DNA from: Blastobasis lacticolella
Taxonomy: Eukaryota > Arthropoda > Insecta > Lepidoptera > Blastobasidae
Direction: 5' to 3'
DNA length: 64,000 bases
Assembly: GCA_905147135.1 (NCBI GenBank)
Contig: LR990060.1
Coordinates: 7,394,001 to 7,458,000 of the forward strand
The notes beneath the pieces were generated by a model. That model was not told the origin of the DNA and did not search any database. It worked only from the letters and a program-made list of their open reading frames with translations. Positions 56,643-64,000 of the stretch are shown in pieces; the first letter of the stretch is position 1, and every line of letters starts with the position of its first letter. Made by a program: the position numbers and the translations under genes.

Positions 56643-56903
56643 ACGCAGTGGCGATGGTCACTATGTGTCCATAAATTGCTTATTAAACGATTAACCTGTC
56701 ACGTCCCAACGACACAATAATGGGTTGCGAGAACAATTGATAACAATAGATTAGCCGATACTTGGGATGTGAGCGGTTACTTATCGCATCCATTGAAGCA
56801 ACTGATGCCATATTTACGCGTTTACCATCAAGCAATTCAAGTCGATTGCAATTCACGTATATGTTTACAATTGGAACAGACCCTCTCGCGTTTATTACTG
56901 TTA

Positions 56904-57154
56904 GAGCTCGTCTAATCTAAAATGACGCGCCCCACTATCGCATTAACGCACACAAGCAAGTTTAAAATATGGACGCAATACATATACAAATGCCGTTGTA
57001 ATTGGTCATTCAGTTGCCGGTGAGATTCAAACGTAGGAGCACGCGTCGTTCATTGGCTCCCACACAGATGAAGTGTCGTTATCAATATTTACACTCACAC
57101 ATCGAAATCAACTAACTAAGTAGTGGGGCGCGTCATTTTAGACTAGACGAGCTC
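56904..57154. mobile_element. 251-bp MITE, 34-bp TIRs, TA target
   Basis: GAGCTCGTCTAATCTAAAAT begins a 34-bp end that is matched, with a single mismatch, by the inverted right end. TA flanks both sides (56902-56903 and 57155-57156), as for Tc1/mariner-type transposition. No coding capacity. The near-identical ends suggest recent activity. Confidence 0.85.
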
Positions 57155-57329
57155 TACTAACAAGTATGCTGAAAACTAGCATTTGTATCTGAGCCTTTAC
57201 ATACTATTCAGTCATTTGAGTTGATTTTAGGCTAAAAAGTGTGTAACACAGCGCGATGATAGAAAGACTACCTACGGAATACGAGGCATACAATCTCTCT
57301 CAGTTACCCCAAACATAAAAAAATAATCA

Positions 57330-57674
57330 TCATGGCGTTAATGTCCCGGTTGAGCTCTCGCACGAGAGGGCCCAGGGTCTGCCTTGACCATGATCCAGGA
57401 TTTGGCAGATCAGATAAATACAGTAGAGCTACTGCCATCTGACCTCCATGACCCTGCTAGTAAGGGAACCTGACGAAATTGTAACATACACATTCACTCA
57501 CCTGAATGTGCAGGTTTCATCATGATGTTTTCACTCACCGTAAGAGCATCGGTTAGAACTTAACTAATGTACATAACTCAGAAAAGAGTCATTGGTATAT
57601 GGCTGCAGAGGGATTCAAACTCGGTACCTCTCGTTTACGAGTCAGATACTCAACCGCTCGGCCACCGACGCTCC
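57330..57674 (-). mobile_element. SINE family A, copy 10 (full length)
   Basis: Full inverted copy from CATGGCGTTAATGTCCCGG to CAACCGCTCGGCCACCGACG. It keeps the characteristic CACCGTAAGAGCATCGG. Confidence 0.85.
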
Positions 57675-58539
57675 TTGCCCAATTACTCCGAATGATCGTC
57701 TTTAACTTTACAAGTCCAGCGCAACGCTCCGCCTCTGGATTACAACGATTACACCGTAGATTTTACAATCGTACCGCGTCGAATGCGAGTTTTAACGAAA
57801 ACTTTTCGCCAATCTATACTGAATCGTTACGAATCATTTCAACGGTAAATGTTTGTGTGGAAAGATTACGTTGTAGCGTGCGTTCCCACAGTGCGGATTA
57901 GTTGTGCTCCGTACGGTTTTGACTTGCGTTTATTTAGACGTGTCCAAATTGGAGGCAACTGGTAGTGCTGTGGGTATGTGTACTGTTTATGATAGGCGTA
58001 AATGGATTCTTGTCACGAGATTCTGGTAAACAGTTAATACAGCTCGTCTTTTTTTTATTGTATTTTTTATCTCCGTGATAGTTTAATTTAGTAACCATTC
58101 TAGGATTTCAATTTCAAGGTCTATGAACTTCAAAGTTTTTGTAAACTCAAGCCGTTGTTTTAGAATTGATCTTTGCTTATGTGTACGTACATTATTGGCC
58201 GTGTAGTATCCGATAGAGTTCACGACTATCGTACTCGAGAAAAACAGATTCTGTCCCACAGTATGCAGATATGAGAACTTTCCCAGAATCGTAAGGTATC
58301 AAACGTCGATATATGCATACATATACTTATTTAACTACGAGCTAGCTCGTTAATCGGACAGAGGAGAAGTTTTGCTATCCAACGTGGCAACGCAGCCAGC
58401 TTTCTGGACACCATTCCGTAGGCCAGAGATGTGGATGACTACTTTATTTTTTAATGTTTTAGTATCAGTTTGAATTTTTTATTAGTTTATTTATTATGGT
58501 CTCTGTCAATATTTTGGTTGCACCTATTTTTATTTTCAT

Positions 58540-58840
58540 GGCAAGGGGGTCTGATGGAAAGTGGTTACCGCCGCCTATGGACATCAGCAACACTAGGGTA
58601 GTTACTAATGCGTTGCCCGCCTCTGAAGAGTCGTCTAATATACCTCTTGAACGATCATGTCATAGTCCAAAGGAAACAAAATCGCTGGAAGCTCATTCCA
58701 CACCCGAATCGTACGAGTGCGAAACGTTCTTTCGAATCTTCACCTGGTGACCAACAGAGGATCTACGTAGTGAGGACGACTACTCAGCCCACGGCGGGTG
58801 GTGCGATGGCGGAATTGTGCTATGGGCACCAGAATAAATA
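58540..58840 (-). mobile_element. LINE 1-family 3' end fragment
   Basis: Reverse complement of 18780-19075: CTGATGGAAAGTGGTTACCG, CTCTTGAACGATCATGTC, CGTACGAGTGCGAAACG and GGGCACCAGA blocks. It extends further into the ORF than the other fragments, but has frame breaks. Confidence 0.8.
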
Positions 58841-60489
58841 ATATCTAAATTAATAATTGGCATTAAACTACGTCTTACGATGACGTCGTAATTAAACCTC
58901 CCATCTCCAAGTCCCAAGGTGCCCTTCAATTCAACCTCTACGGGTATCCAATTATCGAATTAACAGATTTTCCGCCACCAGTCGTTACGCGGCGAACGAT
59001 CACGAGTTTACCTTTAATAGTTTAGAAAACGAAATAAATGCAACGTTAAACTTTATGCCGGATTCGCCCTTGATGGGTCGTCGGAATGCATGGCTGCAAG
59101 CGGCGTGTGGTTCCGTATGGTTGGTGCTTCGATTTATTCAGTAAATAGTGTTAATTGGGTAGTTCAGTTTCGTGGAACTTAGTCTCCGTAGCCGGCTGGG
59201 TATCTCCGAAAAGTAACAGGATAGTAGAGTTTTCGAAGTGAATGCTGGTGAAAACCGCGGGCACCGGTATAGTTCATGCCAAATGGATCAACAATAACGT
59301 GCCTTGATCTCTCGATCAACTACTGACATAATTTCATGATAAATACATGAAAACTGTTCTAAACTTTTCTATTTGGGTAATTTGAATAAATACGACTATT
59401 TAAGGCGTTACAGCGATCGCTTTGATCGCTTACGAGAAATCAATGTCCGCTGTTGCCAATCCATTTGGCATGAACTATAGTTGTAACTAAATGTGAAAAC
59501 GGCAGCACAAACGCTAACAAAATGTCGGTGTGATCTTTCGACATAAATCGGTGAGTATGTAATAACTAATAACATATAATCAAGAATTTTATTGATTTTA
59601 CAGCCTTCAATTCATTTGTGAGTGACACAATATATGGATTATACAAAAATAACTACGTTTTTATTGCAGATTTGGTTCGGAATAATCGATTATGGTTGAA
59701 GGACATCGCTTCGTAATAAAAGGATATGCGACGTAAGATGTGGTATAGTTTGGCGGGAATATTCTAAATTATATGTTATATTTTAAGTAAGGTCTCCAGT
59801 CCCCCACGGGGAGCCGTGGCTCCATGACAGTGGGGGGCCCATGGACCAAGGAAGGGGCAGGGGCCCAGCATATGCCTATTTGCACCAAAATTACCATGTC
59901 CGGCCCGCTTGCCTATTTATATACCGATTACTATTAAAAAACTGTTTTGATGGATGCATTAGATTATATTGTCTCCTTAAGTTTAGACAGTAAAAGCGTA
60001 CGCGTAGTCACCGCGTAGCAACCGGACAGAAATCGTGCTCTTTAGCCAATTGGCGCGCACATGACGCAGACTATGCGGACGCTGCGCGTTTGTTTACAAA
60101 TAAAACAACTAAAACCCCGAAATTAAAATATTTGTTAAAACCCGCGACGGCAAAAATCATCGTAATTGCAAGCTTTGAATGCAAATAACCGTATCGAAAT
60201 CGGTTTAGAAGTTACCGAGAATTCCACAAATGCCGACTGGCGACGACTGTCTATAAGAACCTGCTCTGAAATGATATGTTTTGGATGCAAAAAACCGCAA
60301 CGAAATTTAGCCAGTAATTTTCGAGAAAAATTGTAACAACCTTAAACCCCAAACGCATATACCGCCTCCATTCCGTCCGTCGTGGGTAAAAATCAGCTTT
60401 CTGTTATTAGAATAGAAATCAAAATTGCATAAATTGTTGGGATAAATCGTGTAGAAATCGTATACGTCTGTATGGGCTCTAAGATAGTG
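58841..60489 (-). other. Poxn large intron segment
   Basis: Mainly unassigned. A 20-bp inverted pair (ATAGTTCATGCCAAATGGAT near 59268 and its inverse near 59459) brackets about 190 bp. A GGGGCCC-rich patch is at 59795-59870. Confidence 0.4.
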
Positions 60490-60840
60490 GTTTACTTTAG
60501 CGATAACCCTGGTGTTGCTAATGTCTATCGGCAGTGGTTTGCCTACCATCATCATCATTGGCCTTTATCATCTACTGTAGATGATTTAAACAGCGTCATC
60601 GTTAGAAGTTTGTGGACGGCACTTTCTCTGATGGCTGTAGAGCCAAACACAGGAAAGACAGATTCGGTTACACAGTGAGCTGACATTCGCCCTGGATGGT
60701 AAGGGATTGTCAGCACTTCCGTGCCGTTTCGCGTATCTGTCGGCTAGATTTTTAAGCCAGGCAGTGTCGTGTATGGTCACACCGTCAATAGTCTTAGTCT
60801 GCCTACCGTGTGGCATAAAAAAAGATCTTCGTTGGTGTTT
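60490..60840 (+). mobile_element. Decayed LINE tails
   Basis: AGCGATAACCCTGGTGTTGC to CGGCAGTGGTTTGCCTACC recalls the LINE 1 3' end. A second tail (CTGCCTACCGTGTGGCATAA followed by an A-run) ends near 60825. Confidence 0.5.
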
Positions 60841-62063
60841 ACGTCGTTGATCCGTCAATTAATTTTGTTTTCGTATTCAACCAACATTCGTTCGCCAATA
60901 TAATAAATAAAAACATCCAACACCTACTCGATTCCCCATTCGGCCGATGATATCACGGCACTGTCAAATCGATTATGACACGACCGCAATTCCGATTAAT
61001 CGATACATATTCGAAGCAATCGAGTGGAAGCGTCGATCTGCCTTGATTAGTAGTCAATTACAGCGTTCCCATAACAGAGCCAATAAAACGTTGCTTTTCA
61101 AGTATTTTGTGGTAATCAATGTGATATGTCGGCCCGTTTTGTGGGCGCCGAATGGTTCATTTTATTGGCATGCCGAATTTGGAGAGGTCGCTGGGTATAA
61201 CCAGGGTTCCTTCGGACATGGGGGCTTCACAGGCCTTGGAAGGTACTCAGGCATCGGCTATTATTTGGGCAGTTGGAAGTGTTAAAATCTTATTAGATCG
61301 TAAGTAATATTAATTTTCATTACTTTGCCCTTTGATCTTTCTGGTATGGGTTCACGGTCTGTACCTACATCATTTATGTTTGACTAACTGCACACAAAGG
61401 GAATTCTCTACGCTAAAACTTGGAGTAATGTAAAGTACCGCAACGAGCTCGCCACTCGTTAGATATGCATTCTTAAACAACTTATACAATTGTCAAAGCG
61501 AGTTTGACCAAGGTCTTCCACTGGGGAAGTCTGAGACTGGTTGAACAATCTCGGGAGGAGATTTGCGGCCCCGCGGATTATAAAACTTTTAACACGACCA
61601 AAAACAAATCAAAACCTATGACTCAAAAAAACTATTCGTAGAAAGCACCCTAAAAAGACACATAATACAAGCCTACACTCATATCGAGCCACTTAACAAA
61701 TCTTTTCCGAAAACGAACAAAATTTTCGACCTATATAAAAAATTACCCCAATATAGTTAGTAAATTTCTAACATTAGTTCGTAAGTTATGTCGATATTAT
61801 AAATTATACATCGATTCTTTGTTTATAAAATTGAAAGTTACAATACAACAAATTAAAAAAATACAACCTAACCGTACCTAAAATCCCTTAACCTTACAGA
61901 CAAAATAAGTAAGTAAGCAAAACTACTGTATGTAACTAACATTTCTATCAATTATTTTGTGTTGTCGTATCGTATGCAACTTAAACACTCCGATCCGAAA
62001 GTAAATCCTCACGGAACCCTCTTCGAAAGCCGAAGCCAATCAGCGTGAGGACGGAGCGTGTCG

Positions 62064-62479
62064 AAAGGTCGCGCCAAGAAGCCGAAAGCGCGCGTTTTAT
62101 AGGTTATAATTACATCTGAGCGCCGCGAGCGCCGACACGGTTGCAGTCGGCGGCGGTTTTTTTCTCACGATGTCGATTTTTTTTTTCAAACAGCTGACTT
62201 TTGACTTTTTTTTAATATAGTACTTATATGCCTAAAATTAAATATAAAACCGGCCTAACTAAAAAAGGTTTAGACATTTTTTTTATTTGGCTATGTTAGC
62301 TTTGGGGGTAGGACAGACTAGTACACCGTGACGGAAAACGGTTTGATGTCGTCCGAATTAATAAATTTAAATATACAAAGGTCGCGCCAAGAAGCCAAAA
62401 GCGCGCGTTTTATAGGTTATAATTACATCTGAGTGCCGCTAGCGCCGACACGGTTGCAGTTGGTGGCGCTTTTTTCTCA
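62064..62479. repeat. 104-bp direct duplication, 313 bp apart
   Basis: 62064-62167 and 62377-62479 are about 93% identical. Each holds GCGCGCGTTTTATAGG, i.e. CCTATAAAACGCGCGC on minus, and a CGCCGACACGGTTGCAGT block. The stretch between them has no matching partner. It lies in the Poxn intron about 420-840 bp beyond the exon donor. Confidence 0.8.
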
Positions 62480-62848
62480 AGTTATCGACGTTTCATGTGC
62501 TTTTTTAATTATTTTATTCAGAAGGAACAGTTCCACAGTAAAATTAAATGAAACGCATAAAAACAGTACAATCGGCTTCATAGAGCGTGGTCTGTTACGC
62601 ACGCGTATGAGTAAATTCGTAGCCGTAACTATCTGATGTGCATTGATATTTACCTCCTCTGCAAAGTACATTATTAGCCTATTTTTTTTATATTTCTTTT
62701 TCCTAATTTTTATTTCTATATTGGCGCGTCGCGTAAGACCGATCAGTGGCCCCGGTGTAGTGGCAGCATAATAAACAGAAGTTAAACATCGCGCGCCAAT
62801 TCCGGTGAGTGAATGGATTACTGGTGCAACCAGAAGAACAGAACTTAC

Positions 62849-62870
62849 CTTAGTCTTACTCCCAATGCTG
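62849..62870 (-). promoter_or_regulatory. Decoy copy of the Poxn exon/intron junction
   Basis: TGGGAGTAAGACTAAG/GTAAGTT repeats the true junction CGGGAGTAAGACCAAG/GTGAGTT 52 bp further into the intron. Its GTAAGT is the better match to the U1 consensus. Use of it would add an in-frame TAA. Confidence 0.75.
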
Positions 62871-62900
62871 ATGACTGGGTGGATTACAGACACAACTCAC

Positions 62901-63121
62901 CTTGGTCTTACTCCCGCCGATGGATCCGGGCCTGATCGACCCCGTCTCGTAGAACCTCGTCAAGATCTTGCTGACGCAACCGTGGGAGACCAGCAGTTGC
63001 CTGCTGATGTCGCAAGGCCTCACGCCCATGATGGCGAGCTCGACTATCCTCTTACGAACGACGTCCGGGAGCGGCCGACCGTTGACGAACACGCCTCCCA
63101 GCTGGTTGACGCCCGCCTGGC
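62901..63121 (-). CDS. Poxn: Pox neuro, exon for the first half of the paired domain
   Basis: Poxn is a transcription factor; in Drosophila it specifies poly-innervated chemosensory organs and acts in brain and appendage development. The 221-nt exon starts after CTTGTCCACAG with two bases of a split Gly codon, then reads [58 protein letters not shown] and [15 protein letters not shown] before GTGAGT. This is the PAI subdomain plus linker. [20 protein letters not shown] followed by GGSKTK-QVATP fits Poxn. The start codon must lie in a tiny upstream exon, probably outside the window. A homologous paired-class gene cannot be excluded, but lack of a homeodomain supports Poxn. Confidence 0.92.
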
Positions 63122-64000
63122 CTGTGGACAAGACGGAGTTCTTTGAATTTATATTACACTTAGGTACTCTTGGTGAAATGCGAGTAGTGACCACCGAGCG
63201 GATATGTTGGCCTGGTACTTTTATCCAAGTATTGGTACACAAGTGGGTGAGGAATTGTACATAAGCAAATGCTATCATCATTATAATAGTCCACAGCTGG
63301 ACCTGACCTTCTTATTTACAACGCAGAGAGTTTTGCAATAATATTCACGCTTGTACGGGGGCTTGGAGGTCGCAATGTCACGATATAACTATGTGTTATA
63401 AATAAAAATCAATGTGTGTACGTTTGTCATCTATGGACTCTGAAACGGCTGGAACGATTTTGATCAAACTTTGGTGAATTGTTCTCTTTTCTCTCTAAAA
63501 TTGGTTTAGGAGTAGAATAGGGTCGGGAGGTAGGGTAGAAGTAGAGCACGGACAGGCAGCTAATGTGTAATTAAATATAGTTATCTCGCCGCAATGTCTG
63601 AACTTTGAGGTCTAAACGCAATAAACTCTGAAACTAGACACTGAACTGACTTCGAAAATTCTTTTCAGTGAGAGAAAGCTACATTCTTCCTGGGTGTCAT
63701 AGTATACTTTATGTCCCGGTAAAGTAACCAGGAGTTAAAATGTTAACAGAGTCCTGAACTAACCGTGGATAACCGCAAGGGCCGCTCATCATTTGCCTGT
63801 CCTTATTCCATTCATTAGGATAATGAATAGAATTGGAATCGAATGGAATGAACGTGGAATAGCGGGGGCCGCTAATTGGAAATAAAACAGTCAACACAAA
63901 ATGATACTTCCTTTTTCTGGTCCAACTTTAGAAAGATCGCTTCGATACCCGAAAAGCGAAGGGGGTGGTGCATACACCAACGAGTAGATGAACGTAGTAC
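63122..64000 (-). other. Poxn upstream intron, right edge
   Basis: No ATG-containing mini exon with a phase-1 donor was found. Near 63405-63545 there is a lepidopteran repeat fragment with GAATAGGGTCGGGAGGTAGG, similar to 38075-38110. The rest is unassigned. Confidence 0.45.

Noticed and set aside
59795..59870. Gene-linked CpG island
   Set aside because: Short GGGGCCC-rich patch resembling repeat ends seen in the hAT element, without promoter motifs.
60947..61285. 112-residue frame with a glycine-rich end
   Set aside because: No domain, no promoter or splice context, and inside the Poxn intron; the glycine-rich end alone is weak evidence.
62856..63281. A 141-residue protein starting upstream of the paired-domain exon
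   Set aside because: Residues before [10 protein letters not shown] are read through the intron; the acceptor CTTGTCCACAG marks the exon start.
63122..64000. Initiator exon of Poxn within the right edge
   Set aside because: No minus-strand ATG followed by a few codons and a phase-1 GT donor of good quality was found.
1..64000. CRISPR array, rRNA, bacterial insertion sequence or operon
   Set aside because: No regularly spaced repeats, no rRNA blocks and no bacterial gene organisation; all repeats fit eukaryotic mobile elements.

Overview
The window is insect nuclear DNA, almost certainly from a moth or butterfly. It is about 60% A+T, intron-rich and packed with transposable-element types typical of Lepidoptera: CR1/Jockey and RTE LINE tails, tRNA-headed SINEs, hAT and TIR MITEs, mariner, Gypsy and a DIRS-like tyrosine-recombinase retrotransposon. 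There is no prokaryotic organisation, no operons and no CRISPR array. All calls were made by reading; no database search was possible.

The one clear host gene is on the minus strand and fills the right half. Three exons (63121-62901, 38388-38187, 32563-31887) join in perfect phase and encode a split paired domain followed by a 224-residue tail. The residue pattern across the exon junction points to Pox neuro (Poxn). The initiator exon, expected to code only a few residues, lies beyond the right edge. The visible introns are about 24.5 kb and 5.6 kb and are littered with SINEs, LINE tails and small MITEs. Just downstream of the paired-domain exon, the exon/intron junction is repeated, giving a decoy 5' splice site.

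The left half (1-30000) is a nest of mobile elements. Two copies of a DIRS-like element lie in inverted orientation: about 2210-6490 on plus and about 15150-10437 on minus. The second copy was invaded by a 5'-truncated RTE LINE (8-bp target duplication), by a LINE tail, and inside that by a 1000-bp hAT element (perfect 8-bp target duplication). At 16500-21265 a LINE with an intact 689-residue reverse-transcriptase ORF sits inside an older LINE on the opposite strand. A Gypsy element missing its 3' LTR abuts it (21286-25460) and carries a 200-bp Harbinger-like foldback MITE. A decayed mariner with both inverted termini occupies 27041-28338.

One repeat family is unrecognised. Three copies (about 350-1260, 6975-8330, 28339-28830) carry a strongly conserved core promoter. 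In two of them it precedes a small basic ORF of the same kind. A separate 159-codon reading frame with one stop codon (9727-10203) lies in the same neighbourhood. These are the best candidates for something undescribed.
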